Source of the DNA: Rhizophagus irregularis
Taxonomy: Eukaryota; Glomeromycota; Glomeromycetes; Glomerales; Glomeraceae
Assembly: GCF_026210795.1 (NCBI RefSeq)
Contig: NC_089432.1
Span: 3,658,001 to 3,722,000 of the forward strand
Length of the DNA stretch: 64,000 nucleotides
Direction: 5' to 3'
The translations under genes and the position numbers were made by a program. Below the pieces are notes generated by a model. That model was not told the origin of the DNA, did no database searches, and worked only from the letters and a program-made list of their open reading frames with translations. How positions within the stretch are numbered: the first letter of the stretch is position 1; the number at the start of each line of letters is the position of its first letter. Shown here in pieces: positions 10,489 to 20,162 of this stretch.

Positions 10489-12431
10489 TAAGAACTCTTT
10501 CCCGAATACATTTTTTACGAAAATTTCTGCGTAATAATTTTTTTTAAAAAATAATCCCCTTTATTAAATTTTATTACATAAATATAAAAATGTCTATAGA
10601 TAAGAGCCTAACACCAAACGAAGAAGCTTTAGACTTCGTTTCTAAGTTTAACGAAATTTATTTTCAAACTTTTACACACAACTTAAGTTCTTTTGTTACA
10701 GACGGTTTTCTTAAGGACTTATTTGAAAAAAACCCTTCAGTACCTAAGGATAAAGCCCAGATACTGATAGAGTGGTTTGGCGAAACAGCCAACCCTACGA
10801 ACTTCACTTCACAAGCTCAAGCTACGAATATACAACCCACTACCCTTTCGCTAATATTTTCTATAGCGCTATATTCTGCGTCCAAGTCTTGGGATAATTT
10901 TTCTACCCAATTCTATCTCAATTTTGGCGATACGGGTGTTGATGATGATGACGATGACGATGGTTCTCAGAATACTGATGATTATCTAATGGATGAGTCA
11001 TTTCCGCTTGAGCCCGATGAAGATGAATTATTACGCCGAGGATTCCAAAAACCACCAAATCCAGTACCTATCAAGCTTCCATCAATGCCTGATATAGTAA
11101 TGACCCCTGTTGATCAAACTGTGATACCCAAAAATTCCCGGAAGAAAGATAAACAAAAGGCGCGTGTTACAGATGATAAACAAGTCGCGAACCAATCAAC
11201 AAAGGCAAAACCTGATGTGAAAACATCAGCCCAAAATTCCCAAAAGGGAAAGAAATCATCTGAACTGGAGGCAACACAGATACTGACTGGATACGAAGCT
11301 GTCGGAGAGGAGCAAGAGCGAATCCGAGACATTATAGTTTACGATATCCCGTATACCTGGAACCTGCAGAAAATAATAGCAGAGTTAAAATTTTGGGGGA
11401 ACGCTATTAAATGTTCCGTTAAACGGCAACATAAGTATCAGACTCTTCGAGTCAAAATAGCACTTTCCTCATTTGCCCTTCCCCAGTTTAATAAATATTG
11501 GACGACAGACCTGGGAGGTATACCCGTTAGATGGTTCCCTGCGAGTTGGACTTTACGAGAAAGAAAACAACGTGAAAAGTTCCAAGCCGTTATTCATGAC
11601 ATTCCGGAGGATATGACGATGGCTACCTTGTGGATGGACCGTAAACCATGTGAATTTTTAATGAAGTGCGGTGCTAGCTCATTTAAAATTATACAAACAA
11701 GCAAAGGAAGGAGGAAACTTGTGGCCTATTTCGAGAATTGGGAGACCACACTAAGGGCCTTAGATACGCCACAGTTTTTCGTACCTGATGGTAAGGAGTT
11801 GAAATGGTGTCGACACTCCATTCCTACCTTGAAGAAAGCACAAAACAAACCGAAGGCTAAAAATACACCGAATCCGAAAATATCAGGTAAGTCTGATAAG
11901 AATTTGGAAAGTAATCAGCCTAAGAAGAAGGATAAACCTTCATCCTCGAAGAAAGTCCCGAAAAATAATAACCAGGAGGAGAAACACCCGAAGAATCAGA
12001 AGAAGGCAAAGAATACCTCGAAGAAAAAGGGTGGTAATAAAGATAACAAGGCGGTTTTAGCAGAGATTTTAACTTTATTACAGAAACTAGTTTAGCCTAC
12101 GCTTTTATTAGCGGTTTTACGAATTTCAGAATTGTATTATTTTTTAGGATAGAATAGATTTATGTTTAGCACCACAACTTCTTGGAAAGGGGACTTGTCC
12201 TCTCCACTTTTTTTCCCGCTCCTATTTTTTACCCAGTGCGTTCACCTGGCCTTTTACCGGACGTGGTAGTGGTACAGGTCACTTTTTTCCAATTAGCTCG
12301 GGTTGGCTTCCGGCTCCTCCGGAAATCGTTGGTAGGTTTATGTTGGGTTGTATTACTTAGGTTTTATTACTTAGGAATCATGCTCATTTGTATATCCCCC
12401 GCCGGCTTTACATAAAATAAAATAAAATAAA
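10489..12431 (+). mobile_element. ORF1-only LINE-like retroelement, copy C (full length, intact)
   Basis: A 1943-bp plus-strand copy. It starts with a few untemplated-looking bases before ACTCTTTCCCGAATAC, followed by leader, ORF1 (10590-12095), a ~320-bp 3' UTR and an (AAATA)n tail (12410-12431). The 14-bp target duplication is exact. This is the best preserved copy and has no internal stop, so it may have been mobile most recently. It carries no reverse transcriptase and must depend on enzymes from elsewhere if it moves. Confidence 0.85.
10590..12095 (+). CDS. ORF1-like RNA-binding protein of copy C (501 aa, intact)
   Basis: The ATG at 10590 follows the conserved leader. Layout: helical N-terminus (1-110); acidic run with seven consecutive Asp (about 117-123); basic Ser/Lys linker (about 175-230); RRM-like segment 1 starting DIIVYDIPYTW (about 247); RRM-like segment 2 starting FQAVIHDIPEDM (about 331); a WCRHSIPTL motif (about 405); a Lys/Asn/Pro-rich tail; and a leucine-rich end (AEILTLLQKLV). 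LINE ORF1 proteins commonly combine RRMs with basic tails and bind element RNA, and I infer the same here. No zinc knuckle, endonuclease or RT is present. Full-length agreement with copies A and B shows selection or recency. A domesticated gene is unlikely because the whole element is flanked by a target duplication. Confidence 0.8.
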   Translation: MSIDKSLTPNEEALDFVSKFNEIYFQTFTHNLSSFVTDGFLKDLFEKNPSVPKDKAQILIEWFGETANPTNFTSQAQATNIQPTTLSLIFSIALYSASKSWDNFSTQFYLNFGDTGVDDDDDDDGSQNTDDYLMDESFPLEPDEDELLRRGFQKPPNPVPIKLPSMPDIVMTPVDQTVIPKNSRKKDKQKARVTDDKQVANQSTKAKPDVKTSAQNSQKGKKSSELEATQILTGYEAVGEEQERIRDIIVYDIPYTWNLQKIIAELKFWGNAIKCSVKRQHKYQTLRVKIALSSFALPQFNKYWTTDLGGIPVRWFPASWTLRERKQREKFQAVIHDIPEDMTMATLWMDRKPCEFLMKCGASSFKIIQTSKGRRKLVAYFENWETTLRALDTPQFFVPDGKELKWCRHSIPTLKKAQNKPKAKNTPNPKISGKSDKNLESNQPKKKDKPSSSKKVPKNNNQEEKHPKNQKKAKNTSKKKGGNKDNKAVLAEILTLLQKLV

Positions 12432-12445
12432 TAGGCGTTCGGGCC
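12432..12445. repeat. target-site duplication of ORF1 element copy C (right)
   Basis: This is the partner of 10475-10488. Confidence 0.9.
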
Positions 12446-13529
12446 AATCAGCCCTTCGTTATGAGAAAATTTGCTAATGCTATAACAAATTATCCGGTAT
12501 AGCAGAAAAATTTGGTATAATGCGGTAAAATATAGAAAAATCAAATACATTTGTAAAATGTCAGATCACGGAGGCAAAGAAATTTCAAAGCATAAATCAT
12601 CCATCTTTTGATAAATGAATTAAAATGGTAAACTGAAATTGCTTATTTGGGAAAAATTTCATGAAAGCAACATCAAATTATCTTTTATATTAAAATTTAT
12701 CTTGCAAAAATCTTCGTTATACTAAAAAACAAATTCGTTTTAAAAGAAATTCATTATAAAAAGGGTCATTTACATATGTGAAATCATAAAATTTTCTTCA
12801 TTCAACGTTATAATGCATTTTATTAGTAAAATTCGGTGTACCGAATTTTTTTTCATATGACTAAATGCGTACCACACTAAAGATTCGTTATATCGTGAAA
12901 TTTGTTATATCAAAATTCGCTATAGAAAGGGCTGACTGTAACTATGCATGATATAACTATACCTTAAAGTTTTGAATTATTCCGGCATCCATTGGCTAAA
13001 GTTTTGATGTTATATTTGGTGGAAGAAACACGATTCGAATATTAGTAAGTTGAAGATTATTTTTTTTTCCTCCTCTATTATCTCTTTTCTTTTTGAATTT
13101 TGATTTGAAGATTCTTCAGATTCATCACTAAAATCATTCTCATCATCATCACTGTAATCATCATTATAATTATCATTATCATCATTATAATCACCATCAT
13201 CATCATCGCTCACAATCATCAATTTCATCATTTTTATCAGAAGAAATGACAAATTTGTGTGATGCAGCATTATCAATAATTAAAACTATGATTTCCAGAT
13301 GCATTTAATGCTAACATCACAGTTATCCTAGTTTTATCCTATAAAATAAACAATAAATTTTGAATTTAGAACATCCAACTTTTATTTTATTAAATGTAAA
13401 TATAAATAATATTGAAAAATAAAATAAAAATCGTAATAATCTTAATATAATAATCAATCTTAAAGTTTTATTAATAATAAAAGATTGCCAGAATTTAAAA
13501 TTAAATTTTTTTTCCTCTAATTTATCTAT

Positions 13530-13960
13530 AAAAATAAAATGTTTAATCGATAAAAAAATAAGATATTTACCAACAAATAAAATACTGAAATGTTTGTTGA
13601 TAAAAAAATCTAATTTATCAAAATGTTTATCGATAAAAAAGAAATAAAAATAGTGTTTATCGATAAAAAGAGATAAAAAAAGAAATGATTATTGATAAAA
13701 AAAGAAATGATTATCGATAATAAAAAAAAAAGAATATGTTTATAATGTATCGATAAAAAAAGAATGGTTGATAAAAAAAAGAATAAAAAGACAGAAATGT
13801 TTATACTTTATCAATATAAAGGATAAAAAAAAGCAATGTTTATCAATAAAGAAAAAAATTAAAATAAATAGAACAAAAAAAATTTTTTTTTCTAATATTA
13901 TCGATAAAAAAAATATTGATAAATATTATCAATAAAAATAACAAAAATTATTATAATTTT
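13530..13960. repeat. degenerate 'tttatcgataaaaaaag' simple repeat
   Basis: Variants of tatcgataaaaaaagaaatg recur irregularly over ~400 bases. Most repeats are purine-rich on the plus strand with a palindromic ATCGAT core. It lies between two exons of the pogo transposase and is probably an expanded intron sequence. Confidence 0.6.
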
Positions 13961-15040
13961 AAATTAACTCCGTTTCGGAAATAACCCAAAATTAAAAAAG
14001 AAAACTAATAAACCTTTTTAGTTCTACTGACGGGTTCTTGTGCAAGAGTTTCATTAGGAAACATACGAAAAAATAGTCCTGTCTCATCTGCATTATAGAT
14101 ATCATCAGGATTATATTGTCTTAAGATGCGCTGAAGCCATTCTTTTTCTTGAGATAAAGTTTCTAATGGAGCACTTGCCAATTCTCCATAAAGTTTACGA
14201 CATCAAAGGCCATTTTTTTTTAAAAAAACGCACGAGCCAGCCATTTGAAAAAGTCAAAGTATTTTCAGACAATCCTAAACCATGTGCAAAAAACACAGCT
14301 TTCTCTTTTAAAATTGCGTCTGAGATAAACATTCGGCTACTAAGAGCCTGACCAACCCAAATTCTCAAAGCTTCATTTAGCTGTGGAACTTTAACTTGAC
14401 GTGAACATTTTGAAAGAGCATAAACACTATTATCTTCTATTGCCAAAAATTCCTTTTTCTTTTTTAATATCCTGGAAATTGTTGATCTATCCATGTTTTT
14501 AGCCCATTGTATATTAAAAAATGAAGCAATTTCGGTTTGACTTTTTCCAGGATGCTTACTAGTATAAACACAAATCTTTTTACATTGTATTTTAGTTAGA
14601 GAAGAGCGAGTTTTTTTTGTATGTCTTGAAGGTGGCATACTAAAATATAATGTAAAAACGTGTTAGATATTAAAAATGCTAAACTTCTTTTAGATATTAA
14701 AAAAGATTATCATTATATAATCTAGAAATCAAATTTATATCAGTAAAAAATATTCATGTGACTACACGATACTTTTTAATATAAGATTTTTAAGGATAGA
14801 TTGTGACTATATAGGATAGATTTTAATAATAAAGTGTTTTGAACATCTGACTGGTGTGACTATATAGTAGAATGTGACTATAACGGGAATGACTATAGAG
14901 GGAGTTGACTGTACATCATATGCAGTCCGCAGATCAGCAGGTGTTCATCTGACAATGTAAACATTGATTTTTTTGCTCTATTTTTACCTTCGCTAAGTTT
15001 GAACTACTGTTTTTTACAATTTCAACATTTTTTTTTTACT

Positions 15041-15225
15041 ACCAACTGTAAGGTTGCAGGCGAAACTCCATAATAAATGCGAAACTTGGTAAAACTATAT
15101 TAAAAACTTAATAATAAATTGGTAAAACCTAACTATAAAAAGGTGAAACTATAATAAATTCTTATAAAAAAATTGTCGAAACTGAGGTTTAGACGTTTTG
15201 CCAAATTCAAAAACTAGTTTAGCCC
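15041..15225. mobile_element. small TIR MITE (~180 bp)
   Basis: aggttgcaggcgaaac near 15051 and gtttagcccgcaact near 15220 are imperfect inverted repeats, with repeated 'gtaaaac/gcgaaac' motifs between them. The sequence actaccaa occurs just outside each end and may be an 8-bp target duplication. End positions are approximate. Confidence 0.4.
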
Positions 15226-15270
15226 GCAACTATACTACCAAGTAAGTTTAGTATAAATTCTCATTATAAG

Positions 15271-15360
15271 TTATCCCCTGATCGACATCATTTACGTGGT
15301 TATGCAAGTGATTTATGCCTACTAGACGATCAATTCATATATATTTATTTATGCATTTCC
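15271..15360. repeat. element-end sequence starting TTATCCCCTGATCG
   Basis: These ~90 bases align well with 37252-37345 (same start and shared spacing of ATTTAC, TTATGCAA and TATTTATTTAT). They lie beside the 3' end of the DUF3504 recombinase gene and are probably one end of its element. Confidence 0.5.
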
Positions 15361-15381
15361 AGTACATATAATAACTATAAT

Positions 15382-17055
15382 TTATTTTGTGATATTAATA
15401 GTAATGTTTTTACATTTAATAAATTTAAGTTTACTATTGTTAAAAAGTAAGTCATTTTTACGTTTTGAAGGAACTGTATTTTGGATTTCAGATAGTGGTT
15501 CCCTTTCTGTTTCAGATGATATATCAATTTCCTCAGCATTAGAAATTGCTGCTTCATTAAAGGTTTTCTTTTGCATTGGATTTTTTCGCGTTTGAATTTT
15601 CTGTTGTATTAAAATTTTCTGGCACATCCTTGTAAATAAAATATACAAAATAATTAATAATATTTAAATAAAATTATTTCAATGGTTAATAACAATATAG
15701 TCAATAAACCTTAGAAACACTTGGGAGGGTTAACTTAGCGATAGTTAGCTTTTGTTTTTCATTCTGTTTTCGATATCTAATAAGCAAGACAAATTAATAA
15801 TTTGGTAGCAACATAAAATTAATAAATTAATAGTTACTTACACATTTAATCCTGCTAAAGATCAATGTAATGTTACGTTCATTATTGCTTGTGAATCTAA
15901 TCCCTCGTCATTTAATTTCTGAGCAGTATATTTTCGTAATGAATGATTTACAATTCTTTTATTTGTACAATCAATTCCTGTAATATTGCAGATCTCTTTT
16001 AACATTCCAGATAATTTGTTTCGACCCATATAAGAAGTAGTATACCAGTTTCCATTTTCAATTTCTAAACAATAAATATAATTTTTAATCAATGATTACT
16101 AGTTTTATTAAATGTGTAATTTAGGAAATAAATTAATACCTTTAGGATCTTTATTTATGCGAAGAAAAAAATTTGCTTCAGCATTTCTTGGACGCAATTT
16201 TAAATATTTCTTGATATCACAGCATGCGCCATGTACCCCTATTTCATCTGGTGGAATATTATGTATAGGATGTTGATTAGAATTTGTTTTATGGTAATAC
16301 CCGCCTTGATGAGTTTTATCATGAATTGTTATAACATTAAATCCACCATCATCTCGTTCTTTAAAATGTTCAGCTATAATATTATGGTAAGATCCACCTC
16401 TCCGTGTTGTACAACATCCAACCCATAAAAAGACCCTTCTTAATAGTCCATCTGGCATATTATTTGACATATCAGGATGTTCAAATATTTGGATCATTTC
16501 TTCATTAGTAAGAGGATCAGCTGCCATTATTAATTTCTTCTAATTCAATCATTCTAGCATGTAAAGTATCACGTACAGATCTAAACTCATGATCTTCATG
16601 TATATTAAATGATTCATTAGTTTTAAATATTTTCTGATAGAACCTATTTATAGCACATATTCCATTGTATAAAGAGTTTGCTTTGTATTCTTTATTCTCC
16701 CTTGTTTTTATAACTATTATAAATTCACATAAAAGTAGTGCAATAACCTTTTTATCATAAAGAGTAAGTAAATCTATAGCAGGTTGTGTATTTTTTACAA
16801 ATTTGTCAAATCTAGAAAACCATAAACGTGTATTTTGTTGAATATTTTTAGGTTTTACAACTGTAGCATACTTTTGTAAAGTTTCTATACAAGGACGGTT
16901 ATATGTTTCTTTAAAAGTGGATGATTTTAAAGGTTCTTTGTATATTTCAGAAAGTTGTGCATTTTCTATATGACTTAACTTTCTTTTAGTTCGTCTAAAA
17001 TAACAGTATTATTTTTTAAAATCAATAATTCGGAAGCTTTTATAAAACTAGCCAT
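15382..17055 (-). pseudogene. DUF3504 / Crypton-like tyrosine recombinase
   Basis: Minus strand. N-terminal core-binding-like part: TRLWFSRFDKFVKNTQ and YKANSLYNGICAINRFYQ (about 16990-16530, frameshifted near 17000 and 16525). Catalytic part: FLWVGCCTTRRGGSYHN carries the first Arg (about 16430), then HQGGYYHKT and, after a ~70-base intron (GTATTA to TTTAG, about 16143-16070), VNHSLRKYTAQKLND with the His-x-x-Arg pair and MNVTLH. Here a TGA (15862-15864) stands where HRS (CGA) is expected. Two further exons (about 15785-15715 and 15650-15382) give a basic C-terminus. This family resembles Crypton integrases and the vertebrate ZMYM/QRICH1 recombinase-derived domain. At least two frameshifts and one stop inactivate it. 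Confidence 0.7.
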
Positions 17056-17149
17056 GTTAATATAGAGAAAAGGAGAAATAAGCTTTTAAAATTAAATTTG
17101 GGCTTTTTATACAATATTAGACTATTAGACTATTAGTAAGCTTTGATTA

Positions 17150-17275
17150 CATAAATGACAGGGGATAAATCAATATATCCTGGCTAATTAGAAATAAGTA
17201 AAATTTTACTAGTATCGGATAAATGATCGGCCGATAGGCCGATCATGTTCCTAGCCAGGATATAAGTAATACTTA
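17150..17275. repeat. palindromic element-end sequence related to 37396-37452
   Basis: cctggctaattagaaataag and the following ~50 bases match the reverse complement of 37396-37452. The block ends with a palindrome, gatcggccgataggccgatc, and then ctagccaggatataagt. It lies just upstream of the recombinase start and is a likely element terminus. Confidence 0.45.
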
Positions 17276-17285
17276 TATCGATAGT

Positions 17286-17490
17286 TTTGTTAAACATGAA
17301 GAAAGTGTCTGCGGTAGGATTGAGGCCTACCAGAAGCCAGTTATAATGAGTCACCATCAAGCGGTGGCCGGCTGACTTTGTTGCATCAGGACTATTATGG
17401 GGTTTGTTATCATGAAAGATGTCTGGTGTAGAGTTGGGTCTATCAGAAGCTAATTATAGCGAGTCACCTTCAAGTGGTGGCCAGTCTTAA
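17286..17490 (+). repeat. tandemly duplicated hairpin-forming element (two copies, 117-bp period)
   Basis: Copy 1 is at 17286-17376 and copy 2 at 17403-17490. They share the order TTTGTTA, CATGAA, GTCTG, hairpin 1, CAGAAGC, AATTATA or a variant, GAGTCACC, hairpin 2 and GGTGGCC. In copy 1 hairpin 1 is GGTAGG-loop-CCTACC. In copy 2 the arms differ but still partly pair. Hairpin 2 (CACC-loop-GGTG) is kept in both. The local GC content is well above the surroundings. It could be a structured RNA gene or the RNA-derived head of a repeat. I do not recognise a family. Confidence 0.45.
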
Positions 17491-17592
17491 TTGAATAACT
17501 GCCCACTTTTTATTATCTACTTGACGCCTTTGTTTATGATAATACTCACAATCTCTTTTTTAACAAAGCAATAATGAAAGGAGAAAAAGAAA

Positions 17593-18660
17593 ATGTTCTC
17601 AGGAACCAACTCCAATCACTTTTTTCTGATTAACCTATCCAACAGCGCGTTTGAAAAATATAAGAAATGTTTTAATCTTGCTTTGGATCATTGTGAGGAC
17701 GATAAGCTCGATAAGCTTAGAGCTGTGAATAATGACGTATGTATTTAAGTATGTTGACAATTTTGACGTAAAACAAAGTATTTTTAATGTCTATTCTCTT
17801 AAATAGGAAGTAACTTTACAAAGAGATTGGGAGACTTGGCTAAAAGAAAAAAAAGCTGTATATTTATTTCACGTATTTTTGAGTTATAGTTTCGTGATTT
17901 CTAAAATTAAATTATGCTTTATATTCTAGCTTGTTGAGCAAATCATGATACAGTTCTGCGCATTCAACATCAACTATGACCAATGTAAGCCATTTATTAA
18001 TTAGTATGATTTTGTAGTTCTTTCAATGTTACTTAAAAATATTTTTACTGTAGATTGAGCTGTCACTGAAATACCTGTTAGGGTAAGTATTTTCCTGTAT
18101 TATCATTGATTTTTATTATTAATGCTTTACTATTGTTATGATCAGAAATGAATAAACCAGTAATTCGACCAGAAATGAAACAATTGTATCCTCATAATTT
18201 CGTTTATGAAAAAAGTCAAATTTACTATTGAAGAAGACTCACCTGAAGATAAAAACTCAATTGAATCAAAAAATTCAGAGGAGAAAGGTAACAAGAATGT
18301 TGATTGGAGAAAGTGGTTAGAGAATATTCTAGACGTCAGTAAAATGACTACCTATGAGAAATAATTGTCAAATGATTATACTTTTTTACAGTCCTCGATA
18401 AAGAAAATCAGGGTAAAAATTTTGAGTCTATATACTGCAAAAAATGAATTTGATGACACCATGATACGATACATTGGAAAGGTGTTGATGGATTTGTAAG
18501 TTGTTTTTATTTTTTTTCAGTATTTGCAATATTTTATTTTAATTCATGTATTATAATAATATCAATTAATCATTAGCATCAACAAAATAATTGATGTGTT
18601 ATGTCTATTGATGAAATTGAACAAAACTGGCCTTTACAAATAAAATATTATTCTATTGGT
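17593..18660 (+). CDS. unrecognised multi-exon gene, possibly decaying
   Basis: Exon 1 (17593-17736, 48 codons) starts MFSGTNSNHFFLINLSNSAF and ends at a GTATGT donor. Exon 2 (17807-17857, RDWETWLKEKK) and exon 3 (17930-17984, VEQIMIQFCAFNINYD) follow with good AG/GT borders and continuous phase. The next exon (about 18056) reaches a TGA in the expected phase. Further coding-like pieces are at 18208-18363 (KKVKFTIEEDSPEDKNS, and DWRKWLENIL, echoing DWETWLKEKK) and 18394-18497 (IKKIRVKILSLYTAKNEFDD). I recognise no domain. The repeated DW-x-x-WL motif may mark a short internal repeat. It may be a broken member of a multicopy family. Confidence 0.35.
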
Positions 18661-19399
18661 AAGTGCTATATACTTCTCCGCTAATTAATTATGTCGTATT
18701 TCAGCGAACGGACCAATTCACTATTTATTATAAAATTACTATGAATTAATTACGTCTGTCAAAATACATTACGTCTGTCAAAATGAATTTAATTAGTATT
18801 TTGTCATTTTGACGAAAAGTATAAAGTGCTATTTTCTTCCAGAAATTTTCACAACTTATAAAACCTACCTACTTGTGTACTCAAACCTATAGGATTGAAC
18901 ATGATATCGAGCCTACACATGAATGTCTTGTCACCAAAAACAACAGTTCAAACAGGACCCTGCTTACTTTTAATAGAGGTCACTGTAAAATTTTAAGATT
19001 TATATGTAAATAATATCTTACTCCAAATTTTCCTTCTACTAAGTAATTTTACCACCTTTCCAGTTACATTTTTAAATCACATATATTTTTACCTTACAAG
19101 TTCAGTAACATTTATAATTATAGATTATATAAAACATAATTTATTTTATACATTTGGTACTTTTTATTTCTTTTAAAATTGGCCTAATTTTTAGATATAA
19201 TTATTTTAAAAAAATGTAAAAAGTTCCTATTTAAAATAAGTTCAAAATTGATCAATAGTTACAAATATTTTTTGGCAAAAAAAAAATAAAAAAAATAACT
19301 TATATTTATCCCACCTACCCTTTCTGTTCTTTGCTTTATTTTATAATTTTTTATATTACATGGATATCCATAAAAATTCTTTTTTACATATTTATTTTT

Positions 19400-19740
19400 T
19401 TAATTTTATGTGTTTGTGTAATAAATTTGTACGTGTCTGTATTTGTGTAATGAAATTTTACGTGTCCGTATAATGAACTTATGCTAAAAATGATATAATA
19501 AATTTTACGTGTTTGTGTAATGAAATTTTATGTGTCCGTATAATAAACTTGTAACTAAAAATAATATAATAAATTTTACGTGTTTGTGTAATGAAATTTT
19601 ATGTGTCCGTGTAATAAACTTGTAACTAAAAATAGTATAATAAATTTTACGTGTCCGTGTAATAAACTTGTAACTAAAAATAGTATAATAAATTTTACGT
19701 GTCTGTGTAATAAACTTTATGCTAAAAATAATATATACTA
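19400..19740. repeat. minisatellite with 'aattttacgtgtccgtgtaataaa' units
   Basis: Blocks of 'ataataaattttacgtgtc/t' alternate with 'gtaataaacttgtaactaaaaat', giving an overall period of about 48 bases and some 72-base units. Five or more units are visible. It is not a CRISPR: there are no unique spacers. Confidence 0.75.
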
Positions 19741-19837
19741 GTAATAAATTTTATAATTACAAGTTACATTTTAAAATCCTGTTTAATTTTACCATATACT
19801 TAACAGTTACATAAAAAAAACTTACCACAGAATTACA

Positions 19838-20086
19838 TTGAGTGATACGAATAGTAGTAGAGTATGGTGGAGGTGTTGAGTAGAGTATAACGTGGATGTG
19901 GCATTATACTCAAGTGATAAATAAACACCTCAGCCCAAGCTCAGCCCAGCGTTTTGGCCGGGTGTCTATTCATCACTTGAGTATAGTTCACACCCTTTAT
20001 GTTACACACCGCTAAACATCACAATACTCTACTCAACACACCGGCCCTACTCTACTACTTTTCGTCTTACCTTCGTATCACTCCTG
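19838..20086. mobile_element. foldback element (~250 bp)
   Basis: gagtgatacgaa at 19840 and ttcgtatcactc ending at 20082 are inverted. Inside, tagtagagta, gttgagtagagta and actcaagtga each have an inverted partner on the other arm, making a long imperfect hairpin that folds around 'ctcagcccaagctcagccc'. No target duplication could be fixed. Confidence 0.55.
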
Positions 20087-20162
20087 CCAAATGTCACCAT
20101 ACTATACTCATCACCTCAACCTGACACCACTCCTTTCCGTAATACTGATATTTCTAGGGCTA

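Larger units (their letters stand above)
10451..12938. mobile_element. CAGTCA-ended non-autonomous pogo-like element hosting copy C
   Basis: The ends CAGTCAGCCCTT at 10451 and AAGGGCTGACTG ending at 12938 are inverted repeats with TA on both sides (10449-10450, 12939-12940). Once the retroelement is removed it is ~530 bp with no gene. The subterminal sequence repeats 'atataacgaa'-like blocks. It landed in an intron of the surrounding pogo transposase: the donor follows FKV at about 12975 and the acceptor AAATAG precedes VKYKQL at about 10410. Termini resemble but differ from those of the outer element, so it belongs to a separate family. Confidence 0.75.
6780..14638 (-). pseudogene. pogo/Tigger-type transposase (CENP-B-like HTH + DDE), fragmented
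   Basis: N-terminus: 14638-14195, basic start, helix-turn-helix (KSQTEIASFFNIQW, then DRSTISRIL) and a CENP-B-like second HTH ending in GWLVRFFKKKW. After a one-base frameshift come LYGELASAPLE and YNADETGLFF, the first catalytic Asp region (14190-14013). Then TRITVMLALNASGN (about 13345-13300), LIIDNAASH (second Asp, about 13285-13260) and VFLPPNITSKL-stop-PMDAGIIQNF (about 13030-12975). After an intron that now holds the 10451-12938 element comes VKYKQLYVRHLIEQFEQGF (about 10400-8390), then KLNIKQAIDFVAEAWESVEQ (8300-8160). Beyond the hAT-like insertion the acidic C-terminus ends near 6780. Stops and frameshifts make it inactive. Confidence 0.8.
6475..14911 (-). mobile_element. pogo/Tigger-like DNA transposon with nested insertions
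   Basis: The outer ends are CAGTCAACTC at 6475 and its inverted match GAGTTGACTG ending at 14911, extending to a ~21-bp imperfect TIR with TATAGTCA. Both are flanked by TA (6473-6474 and 14912-14913), the target of pogo/Tc1-mariner elements. The 8.4-kb span holds a broken minus-strand transposase plus three insertions: a hAT-like element (7123-8146), ORF1 element copy B (8434-10367), and a CAGTCA element (10451-12938) that itself contains ORF1 copy C. Without these the element would be ~3 kb, normal for the family with introns. Confidence 0.8.

Noticed and set aside
13010-13276. Acidic Asp/Asn-rich minus-strand open frame
   Set aside because: It overlaps the pogo transposase relic in another frame and comes from a degenerate ATC/TCATCA simple repeat.
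19400-19740. CRISPR-like or centromeric satellite array
   Set aside because: Only a few imperfect units with no spacers; it is better described as a local minisatellite.
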